From JAWWBG01 sp033721095 (GTDB taxonomy: Bacteria; Actinomycetota; Nitriliruptoria; Nitriliruptorales; Nitriliruptoraceae), in contig JAWWBG010000005.1 in NCBI GenBank assembly GCA_033721095.1, forward strand, positions 1 to 30,860: DNA of 30,860 bases. Direction: 5' to 3'. Below, one piece after another: positions 15,483-23,604 of the stretch. Both the position numbers and the translations under genes were made by a program. Positions within the stretch are counted from its first letter, which is position 1; every line of letters starts with the position of its first letter. The notes under the pieces were generated by a model, which saw only the letters and a list, made by a program, of their open reading frames with translations, was not told the origin of the DNA and did no database searches.

Positions 15483-17045
15483 TCAGGCCTCGATCTCGAC
15501 CAGGTGCTCGCGTCCGGCGTTGATCGTCGCGTGTTTCGGCGCCTCGAACCGGTAGTCGCTGAAGGGGAACGTGCGGTCCTTGAACTTCGCCACCGGCGTG
15601 GCCTCGAGCCGGCCAAGCCGCGTGTGGCCGTGCTCGTTGAAGTAGTACGAGTTCGCCGTGCCACAGGCGCCGTTGTGCCAGACGGTGTGGGTCGCCCGCT
15701 CGTCCATCCGTTCGACGAACCGTCGCTGGGCTTCGCGGGTGACCTCGAAGACGATCGCGCCGCTGGCGTGCATCCGGTCGGTCAACCGTTCCATGTGCGC
15801 CATCTGGGACTCGACCATGTAGAAGAAGCTGAGGCCGGTGAACGCGAACGGTCCCGAGAAGTAGAACAGGTTCGGGAACCCGTTGACCGTGATGCCGCGG
15901 TAGGACTCGTAGCCGTTTTCGGCGAACCACGTGCCCATGTCCAGCCCGTTGCGCCCCCGCACCGGGAACGGCGGGAAGGCACCGGACTCCTGGACCGAGA
16001 AGCCGGTCGCGAGGATCAACGTGTCGATGGGTTGTTCGACGCCGTCCTCGGTGACGATGCCGTTGGCCGTGACCTGCTGGATCGGTGAGGTCACCAGCGC
16101 GACGTTGTCCCGGTTGTACGTCCGGAAGTAGTCGTTGGAGAACGTCGGCCGCTTGCACCAGAAGTCGTAGTCGGGTGTCAGCTTGCGACGCAGCTCGGGA
16201 TCGCGAACCTGGGCGAAGAGGTTGACCTTGTGCAGCAGCTCGAGGCCATCGACGAGGAACGGCAGCTCCTTGTTGGCCAGCAGCGCCAGGCCGATGAGCT
16301 CGATGAAGACGCCATTGGCCGCACGGGCCGCCTTCTGGGTCAGCGGGACGCGATCGAAGAGCCGCCGGACGAGGGGGTGGACGCCGACGTCGGGCTTCAT
16401 GGTCACCCAGATCGGCGTGCGCTGGTAGACGGTCACGTGCTCGACGTCCTCGGCGATGGCCGGCAGCACCTGCACGCCGGTCGCGCCGGTGCCGATGAGG
16501 GCGACACGCTCGCCCGACAGGTCGGCCTCGGTGTCCCAGGCGGCGGTGTGCAGGATCCGACCCTCGAAGTCCTCGAGACCCGGGATGTCGGGCCACTTGA
16601 CCTGCGAGAGGATCCCGGTGGCCATCACGAACTGGCGGCAGGTGATCGGGTCGCCGTCGGCGATCTCGATGGTCCAGAACTGGCCGTCGTCGTCCCAGCT
16701 GGCACCGGTCACGGTCGTGTGGAACCGCATGTGGCGGCGCAGGTCGTAGGTGTCGGCGACGTGGACGGCGTAGTCCTTGAGCTCGTTGCCGGGCGCAAAC
16801 AGGCGCGACCAGTTCGGGTTGGGCTCGAACGAATAGGAGTACGTGGGCGAGGCGATGTCGACGGCAACACCGGGGTAGCGGTTGGCGTGCCAGGTGCCGC
16901 CCAGGTCGTTGTCGCGCTCGAGCATCACGAAGTCCTCGATGCCCATGCGCTTGTACTGGATCGCGGCACCCATGCCACCGAAACCCGTCCCGACGATGAC
17001 GGCGTGATGGTCGAGGTCGACGGCTGTGCGGGGGGAGGGACTCAT
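15483..17045 (-). CDS. Flavin-containing monooxygenase, Baeyer-Villiger type
   Basis: The 520-residue protein, taken from ATG 17045, has two dinucleotide-binding sites: GTGFGG (19-24) for FAD and GTGATG (185-190) for NADPH. Between them is GGTWHANRYPGVAVD and the Baeyer-Villiger fingerprint region as FEGRILHTAAWD (160-171), matching F-x-G-x3-H-T-x2-W except that the last Pro is Asp. The C-terminal part has LILATGF. Such enzymes insert oxygen into ketones to give esters or lactones. The shorter start is chosen because the fold begins right after it. The upstream reading would run through the 28-bp operator. It is divergent from the aldolase-like and amidohydrolase genes, which suggests one catabolic route. 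Confidence 0.9.
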   Translation of the reverse strand: MSPSPRTAVDLDHHAVIVGTGFGGMGAAIQYKRMGIEDFVMLERDNDLGGTWHANRYPGVAVDIASPTYSYSFEPNPNWSRLFAPGNELKDYAVHVADTYDLRRHMRFHTTVTGASWDDDGQFWTIEIADGDPITCRQFVMATGILSQVKWPDIPGLEDFEGRILHTAAWDTEADLSGERVALIGTGATGVQVLPAIAEDVEHVTVYQRTPIWVTMKPDVGVHPLVRRLFDRVPLTQKAARAANGVFIELIGLALLANKELPFLVDGLELLHKVNLFAQVRDPELRRKLTPDYDFWCKRPTFSNDYFRTYNRDNVALVTSPIQQVTANGIVTEDGVEQPIDTLILATGFSVQESGAFPPFPVRGRNGLDMGTWFAENGYESYRGITVNGFPNLFYFSGPFAFTGLSFFYMVESQMAHMERLTDRMHASGAIVFEVTREAQRRFVERMDERATHTVWHNGACGTANSYYFNEHGHTRLGRLEATPVAKFKDRTFPFSDYRFEAPKHATINAGREHLVEIEA

Positions 17046-17081
17046 GCGGTGCTCTCGCCTCGGGCCGGCTGTGGCACCGGC

Positions 17082-17109
17082 GTATGTGTCATCAAATGAT
17101 GATACATAC
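17082..17109. promoter_or_regulatory. 28-bp palindromic operator candidate between divergent catabolic genes
   Basis: GTATGTGTCATCA and TGATGATACATAC are 13-base arms separated by AA; 12 of 13 pairs match. The site is strikingly AT-rich in a 70% GC background and lies 36 bases before the monooxygenase start and 157 before the aldolase-like start. Size and symmetry suit a TetR- or GntR-type dimer. No regulator gene is adjacent in this window, so the factor must be encoded elsewhere. Confidence 0.7.
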
Positions 17110-17265
17110 TTTTGCAAGCACAGTCAAGGATCCAGCAAACACCGCGCCAATTGAGCCGCTTGCGGCCCGTGGCCCCGAGCCAAGGGCCCTGGCCGCCCTC
17201 CGCTGGTGGACCGAACGTGCGGCCACTACTGTGACACGCGCGTCAGGGTTGTCGAGGAGGGCGCC

Positions 17266-18042
17266 ATGGAGACCCAGGTCGAGCGGCCGCTGCCGCACCC
17301 GTCCGAGGAGCTCGCCGGAAATGCCGTCGGCCCACCGTTGCCCGAGCTGTCACCGGCGGCGGAGGTGGCATTGCTGGCCCGAACGCTGTTCCGTGAGGGC
17401 TACGACGACCACCTCGCCGGACACATCACGTCCAGGCAGCCCGACGGCACCTACCTCGTCAATCCGTACGGGCTGACCTGGGACGAGATCACCGCCGCCG
17501 ACGTGATGCGCATCGACGCCAACGGCGTCACGATCGAGGGCAAGTGGACGGTCTCGCCGGCCGTGACCCTCCATCTGGCCGTGCACGAGGTCCGCGACGA
17601 CGTCGGCGTGGTGGTCCACAACCATCCGGTCTACGGGACGCTGTGGGCCGACGCCCACCGCATCCCCCCGGTCTACGACCAGACCGGGTCCTACGTCCTC
17701 GGCGACCCGGTCCTGTACGGCGAGTACGAGGGCATCGTCGTCGACTGGGAGGTCTGCCGCCGCATCGCCGCGAAGGTGGTCGACGCGCGCGTGGCGCTGC
17801 TGGCCAACCACGGCGTGCTCGTCATGGCACCGGACATCAAGGTGGCGCACCACCGGGCCGTGACCCTCGAGTGGCGCAGCCGCCAGGCGTGGCGGCTCGA
17901 GGCCATGGGCGGTGGCGTGCCGATGCCGGTCGAGACGACGGCGGACATCAGCGCCGTGTTCGACATCGCGCCGTTCCCGCACATGTGGGAGGCCATGGTC
18001 CGCCGTGAGCTGCGCGCGGATCCCTCCATCCTCGACGAGTGA
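17266..18042 (+). CDS. Class II aldolase/adducin-family protein
   Basis: ATG 17266 follows a perfect GAGGAGG. The 258-residue protein has the class II aldolase fold: LARTLFREGYDDHLAGHIT, YLVNPYGLTWDEIT, the metal site HNHP (H118, H120) and LLANHGVLVM (H182). The catalytic Glu of fuculose-type aldolases, normally 19 residues before the first metal His, is not there (SPAV in its place). A sugar-phosphate aldol reaction is therefore unlikely. The family also holds decarboxylases of dihydroxy-aromatic acids, which would fit the neighbours. The amidohydrolase starts 7 bases after it, so they are co-transcribed. The monooxygenase lies divergently across the palindromic site. Confidence 0.85.
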   Translation: METQVERPLPHPSEELAGNAVGPPLPELSPAAEVALLARTLFREGYDDHLAGHITSRQPDGTYLVNPYGLTWDEITAADVMRIDANGVTIEGKWTVSPAVTLHLAVHEVRDDVGVVVHNHPVYGTLWADAHRIPPVYDQTGSYVLGDPVLYGEYEGIVVDWEVCRRIAAKVVDARVALLANHGVLVMAPDIKVAHHRAVTLEWRSRQAWRLEAMGGGVPMPVETTADISAVFDIAPFPHMWEAMVRRELRADPSILDE

Positions 18043-18049
18043 GCCGGGC

Positions 18050-19177
18050 ATGAGCCTTGTCATCGACGCTGACGCGCACGCCAACGAGAACACCGCCGCC
18101 TGGACCGACCTGGCGGCCAAGCGCCCGGACTGGCTGACGTTCGGGACCGACGGCGATGCCATGGTCGCGATGATCGAGGGACGTCCCTACCCCAAGCAGT
18201 CCGGCCGGGGGCGTGGCGTGCCGATCGAGTCCTCGATCCTGCCGGCCGCCCTCCATGGCGCCTTCGACGTTCACCAGCGCCTGCGCGACATGGACACCGA
18301 TGAGATCGACGTCCAGGTGATGTACGGCGGGCTGTCGATCGGCATCACCGGCTATGAGGACGCCGGGCTCGCCGCCGACGTCGCCGAGGCCTACAACGGC
18401 TGGCTGCTGACCGATCTCTGCGCGGCCGATCCCTCCCGACTCAAGGGCGTGGCAACCGTCCCGCTCCAGGACACCGCGCGGGCCATCGCCGAGCTCCAGC
18501 GTGCAACTGCGGCGGGTGCCGTGGCCGTCACGATCCCGCCCGTCGTCGGCGACCGCAACCTTGACGACCCGTCGCTGTTGGACTTCTTCGCGGCGGCCGA
18601 GGAAGCCGACGTCGCCCTCGGTGTCCACTCCGCGCCCGGGATGCACCTGCCCCTGCCTGCTGCCGGCAGGTTCGACAACTACGTCCAGGTGCACCTGCTG
18701 TCGTTCCCGGTCGACCAGATGGTCGCCTTCACCGCGCTCGTCTTCGGCGGGGTCCTCGACCGGTTCCCCCGCCTGCGCGTCGCGTTCCTCGAGGCCGGCA
18801 TCGGCTGGGTGCCCTGGTTCATCGAGCGCGCCCACGAGCACCACGAGAAGCGCGCCGACCTGGTCCCGGACATGCAGGAGGATCCGGCGGCCTACATCGA
18901 GCGCGGCCAGTGCTTCTTCTCGTTCGAGTGCGAGGACAGCTTCCTCGAGCTCTACGTCGATCGGCTCGGCGCCGACAGTGTCGTGTTCGCGTCCGACTAC
19001 CCCCACTGGGACGCGGAGTTCCCGGGGACCGTGGCCGAAGCCCGCGAGATCGCGGCGCCGCTGGGGGAGGAGGTCACCGCGAAGGTGCTCGGGACCAACG
19101 CGCTGCGCCTCTACGGCCTCGATCCGGCTGACCTCGGGCGGGTTGGCTCGTCTGGCGTGACTGCCGCGACGGCCTGA
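18050..19177 (+). CDS. Amidohydrolase family 2 (ACMSD-like) metal-dependent hydrolase or decarboxylase
   Basis: The 375-residue protein starts at ATG 18050. It opens with IDADAHANE (metal-binding D-x-H region, residues 5-13). Later come GVHSAPG with H193, the segment FPRLRVAFLEAGIGWVPWFIER, and FASDYPHWDAEFPG with D316 and H319 near the end. This is the amidohydrolase 2 pattern shared by aminocarboxymuconate-semialdehyde decarboxylase and resorcylate decarboxylase. Many actinobacterial members lie in aromatic or steroid-like catabolic loci. Next to a class II aldolase-like protein and a Baeyer-Villiger monooxygenase it probably handles a ring-cleavage or side-chain step. The exact substrate cannot be read from sequence. 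Confidence 0.87.
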   Translation: MSLVIDADAHANENTAAWTDLAAKRPDWLTFGTDGDAMVAMIEGRPYPKQSGRGRGVPIESSILPAALHGAFDVHQRLRDMDTDEIDVQVMYGGLSIGITGYEDAGLAADVAEAYNGWLLTDLCAADPSRLKGVATVPLQDTARAIAELQRATAAGAVAVTIPPVVGDRNLDDPSLLDFFAAAEEADVALGVHSAPGMHLPLPAAGRFDNYVQVHLLSFPVDQMVAFTALVFGGVLDRFPRLRVAFLEAGIGWVPWFIERAHEHHEKRADLVPDMQEDPAAYIERGQCFFSFECEDSFLELYVDRLGADSVVFASDYPHWDAEFPGTVAEAREIAAPLGEEVTAKVLGTNALRLYGLDPADLGRVGSSGVTAATA

Positions 19178-19204
19178 TCGCTCGCTCCCACCGCCTGCAC
19201 GCCG

Positions 19205-19230
19205 GGAACCCGGCGGTGCGCGATGACGTC
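19205..19230 (+). promoter_or_regulatory. Candidate ECF-type promoter of the sigma-factor gene
   Basis: GGAAC at 19205-19209 and CGTC at 19227-19230 are spaced by 17 bases, the usual -35/-10 arrangement of many ECF sigma factors. It lies 33 bases before the sigma gene start and would allow autoregulation. The motifs are short, so chance occurrence in GC-rich DNA is possible. Confidence 0.4.
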
Positions 19231-19262
19231 CAACCATCGGTGGAATCGAGCCGGCGGGTCAC

Positions 19263-19784
19263 GTGGTCGACACCGAACAGTTCGGCGCGCTCTTCGATGA
19301 GCTGTACCGCCCCCTGCGCGCCCACGTCCTGCGTCGCACCGGCGATCGCGACGATGTCGACGACATCGTCTCCGAGATCTGGACGACCGCGTGGCGACGC
19401 CGCGACGACCTGCCGGAGGATCCAGATCGTGCCCGGATGTACGTCTACGGGGTTGCCCGCAACGTGATGAAGAACGCACGGCGATCCGTACGCCGGCGAC
19501 GTGCCCTCGAGGCGAAGGTCTCGGCGATGACAGCGAGCCGTCCACCGGCCAGGTCGAACGCGCACGATCTCATCCTCGAGGCACTCGACCGTCTCCCCGA
19601 ACGGGATCAGGAGATCCTGCGGCTCGCGACCTGGGACCAGTTGTCCCATCCGGAGATCGCTGAGCTGCTCGGCCTTTCGGTGACGGCGGTCGCCAATCGG
19701 GTCGCCCGAGCCCGGCGACGCCTCCGAACTGCTCTCACCGACCTCGAGGAAGTGGAGTTGCTCCCCAGGGTGCGAGAATCATGA
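19263..19784 (+). CDS. ECF-type RNA polymerase sigma factor
   Basis: The 173-residue protein (GTG 19263) contains region 2 (about residues 8-80: FDELYRPLRAHVLRRTGDRDDVDDIVSEIWTTAW in parts, then YVYGVARNVMKNARRS) and region 4 (about 105-160: LDRLPERDQEILRLATWDQLSHPEIAELLGLS followed by a basic helix VANRVARARRRLRTAL). There is no region 3, so it is an ECF/group 4 factor. Its TGA overlaps the ATG of the next gene (ATGA), so it is translationally coupled to a one-TM protein that probably serves as its anti-sigma or sensor. The signal it responds to is unknown. Confidence 0.9.
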   Translation: MVDTEQFGALFDELYRPLRAHVLRRTGDRDDVDDIVSEIWTTAWRRRDDLPEDPDRARMYVYGVARNVMKNARRSVRRRRALEAKVSAMTASRPPARSNAHDLILEALDRLPERDQEILRLATWDQLSHPEIAELLGLSVTAVANRVARARRRLRTALTDLEEVELLPRVRES

Positions 19785-20443
19785 ACGATCCGGACAGGAT
19801 CTGGGAAATGGGCGACGAGGACGAGATGCTCGACCGGGAGCTGCTGGCCAGGTTGGCGGCGGCCAACCCGGTCGATCTCGCCGACGTTCCCGGACCCGAC
19901 AGCCCGCAGGCGCGGGCCCTGTTCCAGGAGATCACCATGGAAGCACCCACTGCCCGACCCTCGACCCGCGTGTGGGGTCGTCCGGCTCTCGTCGCCTCGG
20001 TGGCGGCTGGCCTGGCCGCTGTCACCCTCGGCATCGTGGCCCTGGTCGGGACGGATCCGACGGCCGAACCCGGACCCATCGCAACGGGCGGGCCACCGGC
20101 GAGCGAGGCGCCCCCGCCGATGCTGGGCATGTGCGCCGAGCTCTACAGCCTCGAGACGTTGCCCGATCGCGACTTTGCCTTCGATGGCACGCTGACCGCA
20201 ATCGACGGCGAACGCGCGACCTTCGACGTCCACGAGGTCTTCAAGGGTGACCTCGCCGCGACGATCACCCTCGAGGGCGCATCCTCCATCGCCTCGGCCG
20301 GGATGACCAGCGTGGACAGCGCCGGCCTGGCCATCGGGGACCGCGCGCTGGTGTCTGGTTCTGACGGGTTCGCGTGGGGTTGCGGCTTCACGATGCCCTG
20401 GGACGAGGCGACGGCCTCCTCGTGGCGAGACGCCCTCGGCTGA
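19781..20443 (+). CDS. One-TM membrane protein coupled to the ECF sigma factor (putative anti-sigma/sensor)
   Basis: The 220-residue protein has an acidic cytoplasmic N-terminus (DEDEMLDRELLARLAAANPVDLADVPGPDS), one membrane helix near residues 68-90 (ALVASVAAGLAAVTLGIVALVG), a Pro/Ala-rich linker and an exported domain. No zinc-binding HxxxCxxC anti-sigma motif is seen, so the label rests on position and topology. The exported domain (CAELYSLETL, FDGTLTAIDGERATFDVHEVFKGDL, ALVSGSDGFAWGCGF) resembles the exported part of the protein at 24538-25218 (FDGAPTG, TFDVIDVWKGDV, YRVYATGS). It may be a TIMP/NTR-like beta-barrel. The cysteine pair could be disulfide-bonded. Coupled to the sigma gene by a 4-base overlap. 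Confidence 0.75.
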   Translation: MNDPDRIWEMGDEDEMLDRELLARLAAANPVDLADVPGPDSPQARALFQEITMEAPTARPSTRVWGRPALVASVAAGLAAVTLGIVALVGTDPTAEPGPIATGGPPASEAPPPMLGMCAELYSLETLPDRDFAFDGTLTAIDGERATFDVHEVFKGDLAATITLEGASSIASAGMTSVDSAGLAIGDRALVSGSDGFAWGCGFTMPWDEATASSWRDALG

Positions 20444-20455
20444 TCGCGCCGGCGC

Positions 20456-20500
20456 CCTCCTGACGACGGCGTGCTTGACTCGCATGCCGTCGTCAGGAGG
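20456..20500 (+). promoter_or_regulatory. Perfect 15-bp hairpin that sequesters the acyl-CoA synthetase Shine-Dalgarno
   Basis: CCTCCTGACGACGGC (20456-20470) pairs without mismatch with GCCGTCGTCAGGAGG (20486-20500) around a 15-base loop. The right arm ends in the AGGAGG that serves the GTG at 20506, so in RNA the ribosome site would be hidden. There is no U tract, which argues against a plain terminator. It may instead be a DNA operator. It starts 13 bases after the preceding gene. Confidence 0.65.
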
Positions 20501-20505
20501 TGACC

Positions 20506-22164
20506 GTGGGGCCGCAACCGCTGCGCGAGCTGGCCGGGAAGGCCGAGCGCGCTCGACACATCGGCTGGACCCTGCTCAAGGCCGGGGCCGTGCCGCGTCG
20601 ACCGGACAAGGGCCTCAGGCAACTGCCCCAGCTCGTCCGGTGGGGCCCGACGGTCGCCGGCATCTTTGCCGCGGCTGCAGCCGCCGCTCCGGACCAGCTG
20701 GGCGTCAAGGACGACACGACCACGCTGACCTGGTCCCAGCTCGACCAGCGCGCGGAGCGCTTCGCCGTGGCACTTCGTCGACACGGCCTCGGGCCCGGGA
20801 GCCGCGTTGCGATCCTCGCTCGCAACCACGCGCGCTTCGTCATCGCGCTGGTCGGCACCGCCAAGCTGGGCGCCGATGTCGTGCTGCTCAACACGGGGAT
20901 GTCCACGTCGCAGGCAGCGGTGGTCCTCGAACAGCAGGAGGTGTCGCTCGTCATCGTCGACGCCGAGCTCCTCGGCAAGCTAAAGGAGGCCGACGAGGAC
21001 GTGCCGCGGTTGCTGTGCCATGACGGGGCTGGGGACGACCTCGACGACGAGACCCGTTCGGCGGCCGACCGGCTTGCCACCATGGACCAGTGGGTTCGCC
21101 TGGCCTCGGCCGACGACCTGCGCCCGCCGAAGGAGCCCGGGCGCATCATCATCATGACGTCGGGGACGACCGGCGCCCCCAAGGGCGCCAAGCGCCCCTC
21201 AGGTGGCAACCTGGACGGCGCCGCAGCCTTGTTGAGCCTCATCCCGTTCCGCGGTGACCGCACCATGTTCGTGGTGCCGCCGCTGTTCCACACGTGGGGC
21301 CTCGGCATGCTGATGCTCGGTGCCGGGATCCGGACGGGCATTGTCCTCACGCGCCGGTTCGACCCGGCCACGACCCTTGAGATCGCGGCGCGCGAGCGGG
21401 TGGACGCCATGGCTGTCGTCCCCGTGATGTTGCAGCGGATCCTCGAACTGCCCGACGATGAGCGCCCGCACGTCGACCTGTCAGCGCTGCGCGTGGTCGC
21501 GGCCGGCGGCTCGGCGCTGCCCGGTCCACTCGCCATCCGGTGGATGGACGCCTACGGCGACAACCTCTACAACATGTACGGAACGACCGAGGCCAGCTGG
21601 GCGAGCTGTGCCGGCCCCGCCGAGCTGCGGCGCCATCCCGACACGGCCGGGCGCGTCCCGCTCGGCACGACGGTCAAGATCCTCGACGAGGATGGTCGCG
21701 AGCTGCCGACGGGCTCGATCGGCAGGATCTTCGTCGGCAACAGCCTCCCCTTCGAGGGCTATACGGGCCAACAGGCCTCCAAGGAGATCCTCGACGGGCT
21801 CATGTCAACCGGCGACATGGGGTACTTCAACGACGAAGGCCTGCTGTTCGTGGCCGGTCGCGACGACGACATGATCGTTTCCGGGGGTGAGAACGTGTTC
21901 CCGGGCGAGGTGGAGGACCTGCTGGCGGGCCGCGACGACGTGATCGAGGCTGCGGTCGTCGGGGTCGACGACGAGGACTTCGGGCAGCGGCTGGCAGCCT
22001 TTGTCGTGCCGCGCAACCCGGAGGACCCCCCGGATCCCGACGACCTTCGAGCCTTCGTGAAACAGCACCTGGCGAACTTCTCGGTGCCGCGGGACGTCAC
22101 GTTCATCGACGAGCTGCCGCGCAATCCGACCGGGAAGGTGCTCAAGCGTGAGCTGACCAGCTGA
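20506..22164 (+). CDS. AMP-forming acyl-CoA synthetase (FadD-like)
   Basis: The 552-residue protein belongs to the adenylate-forming superfamily. It shows the phosphate-binding loop MTSGTTGAPKGAKRP (about residues 217-231), PLFHTWGLGM, VAAGGSALP, the A5 motif NMYGTTEA, the TGDMGYFNDEG and GRDDDMIVSGGENVFPGEVE blocks, and a C-terminal NPTGKVLKREL with the catalytic Lys. It activates a carboxylic acid, probably a fatty acid, to its CoA thioester. The GTG at 20506 is chosen because AGGAGG ends five bases before it; the GTG at 20500 would overlap that site. The first 45 residues (LRELAGKAERARHIGWTLLKAG) are typical of mycobacterial-type FadD proteins. yjbQ follows after one base. Confidence 0.9.
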   Translation: MGPQPLRELAGKAERARHIGWTLLKAGAVPRRPDKGLRQLPQLVRWGPTVAGIFAAAAAAAPDQLGVKDDTTTLTWSQLDQRAERFAVALRRHGLGPGSRVAILARNHARFVIALVGTAKLGADVVLLNTGMSTSQAAVVLEQQEVSLVIVDAELLGKLKEADEDVPRLLCHDGAGDDLDDETRSAADRLATMDQWVRLASADDLRPPKEPGRIIIMTSGTTGAPKGAKRPSGGNLDGAAALLSLIPFRGDRTMFVVPPLFHTWGLGMLMLGAGIRTGIVLTRRFDPATTLEIAARERVDAMAVVPVMLQRILELPDDERPHVDLSALRVVAAGGSALPGPLAIRWMDAYGDNLYNMYGTTEASWASCAGPAELRRHPDTAGRVPLGTTVKILDEDGRELPTGSIGRIFVGNSLPFEGYTGQQASKEILDGLMSTGDMGYFNDEGLLFVAGRDDDMIVSGGENVFPGEVEDLLAGRDDVIEAAVVGVDDEDFGQRLAAFVVPRNPEDPPDPDDLRAFVKQHLANFSVPRDVTFIDELPRNPTGKVLKRELTS

Positions 22165-22165
22165 C

Positions 22166-22570
22166 GTGCGACGGCGGGAGCTCTCCGTCACGACCGGCAG
22201 CAACCGGTTCGTGGACCTCACCGCGGACGTCGAGGCGTTCGTCGGCGAGGTGCCGACGGATGGCCTCGTCCAGGTGTTCGTGCCGCATGCGACGGCGGGC
22301 CTGGCCCTGTTCGAGACCGGCGCCGGGACCGAGCAGGACCTCGCGGAGACCCTCGATCGGCTGCTGCCGCGGGACGATCGGTGGACCCACCGCCACGGCT
22401 CGCCGGGACACGGAGCCGATCACGTGCTCCCGGCGCTCGTCGCCCCGAGCCTGACGATCCCGGTTGCCAACGGGCGCATGATGCTCGGCACCTGGCAGTC
22501 GATCGTGCTGGTGGACCCGAACGTCGACAATCCCGAGCGACGGGTGATCCTGACACTCGTGCCGGGCTGA
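22166..22570 (+). CDS. yjbQ: YjbQ/UPF0047 family protein
   Basis: This 134-residue protein starts at GTG 22166, one base after the synthetase stop. Its text follows the YjbQ family: VQVFVPHATAGLALFETG with a metal-site His, HRHGSPGHGADHVLPALVAPSLTIPVANGRMMLGTWQSIVLVDPN with further His residues, and a final strand. Members have weak thiamine-phosphate synthase activity as a secondary trait; the main role is unsettled. Gene spacing suggests co-transcription with the acyl-CoA synthetase, but no biochemical link is known to me. It converges with the nickel/cobalt transporter gene across 43 bases. Confidence 0.88.
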   Translation: MRRRELSVTTGSNRFVDLTADVEAFVGEVPTDGLVQVFVPHATAGLALFETGAGTEQDLAETLDRLLPRDDRWTHRHGSPGHGADHVLPALVAPSLTIPVANGRMMLGTWQSIVLVDPNVDNPERRVILTLVPG

Positions 22571-22613
22571 CAGCCGGCGAGAGCAGTCTGCTTGGCGAGG
22601 GCTCCGCCGAACG

Positions 22614-23507
22614 TCAGCTCAACAGGGCAGGGAAGACGTCGCCGTTGCCCGCCAGCAATGCGACCCCGAGCGCGAGGCTCAGCGCGGCCACCAGGACCGA
22701 CACGGTCGCGTGGACGCCGAAGTGCCGGCGTGCGTCCAGGAAGCCCTGGGCAGCGATGAGCGCGATGCCGGTGTTGCTCAACAACAGCCCGACGATGAAG
22801 GCGCACAGGAGCGCGAAGCCGAACCCCGCACCCCCAACTCCCGCTGCCGCGACGAACAGCGCCACCTGGGTCGGCGTCTCGGCCCCGACGCCGTGAAGCA
22901 TCCCGATGAGGAACCCCGCCCGTGACGACGGCGCCGCGAAGGGGTCACGCGGTGGCACCACGACGTGCCGGTGCTGGTGCCGGTGCATGGCCGCGTCGGT
23001 CGGGGCGCCGGTGCTGACCGCCACCCGAGCGTGCGCGTGGGTGTCGGCGTGCACCTCCGCCACGGGATGTTCATGGTCGTGGTCGATCTCGATCGGCTCG
23101 GTCGGCGACGACGTGAGCCGACGCCGCATGTCGCCCAGCCAGTCGAACAGCAGCATCCAGCGACTGCGGAGCCGAAAGTCGCGGCCGTGCCGCACCAGGC
23201 CGATGACGACCCAGGCGCCCAGGATGACCAGCGTCACACCAACCACGCGCTCCATCACGGCGTCGAGTCCGGCCGGCACGACGGCGGACAACTGGATGGC
23301 GAGGACACCGAGAACCAGGACGACCAGGGCGTGCCCCAGCGCATAGAGGGTCGCCAGGCGCATCGACTCGCGGCGCGAACGGCTCGTCGAGGCGACGTCC
23401 GTGATCGCGGCGATGTGGTCCCAGTCGACGCCGTGACGCAGCCCGAGACCCAACGCGGTGAGCAGGAGACCTGCCCCGACGGCATTGGCGGCCGCTTCGG
23501 CTGCCAT
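22614..23507 (-). CDS. NicO-type nickel/cobalt transporter with His-rich loop
   Basis: The 297-residue membrane protein starts at ATG 23507 (CGAGGAA upstream). The NiCoT signature is in the first helices, RHGVDWDHIAAITD with H25-x4-D30-H31, followed by YALGHALVVLVLG and later GMLHGVGAETPTQVALF. Between helices, about residues 155-210, lies a soluble loop rich in His (IDHDHEHP, VHADTHAHAR, MHRHQHRH), probably metal-binding. About six to seven hydrophobic segments are present. It should import or export Ni2+ or Co2+. No urease, hydrogenase or cobalamin genes are in view, so the user enzyme is unknown. It is divergent from the DoxX-like gene. Confidence 0.88.
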   Translation of the reverse strand: MAAEAAANAVGAGLLLTALGLGLRHGVDWDHIAAITDVASTSRSRRESMRLATLYALGHALVVLVLGVLAIQLSAVVPAGLDAVMERVVGVTLVILGAWVVIGLVRHGRDFRLRSRWMLLFDWLGDMRRRLTSSPTEPIEIDHDHEHPVAEVHADTHAHARVAVSTGAPTDAAMHRHQHRHVVVPPRDPFAAPSSRAGFLIGMLHGVGAETPTQVALFVAAAGVGGAGFGFALLCAFIVGLLLSNTGIALIAAQGFLDARRHFGVHATVSVLVAALSLALGVALLAGNGDVFPALLS

Positions 23508-23604
23508 GGAATGTTCCTCGCGTGCGCTGGCTTCCAGCCTATGGCGCCGACGACGTGCCATGATCCCGTCTCACGGCGTCGCAATGCCTCCAGGAGGACG
23601 GACG

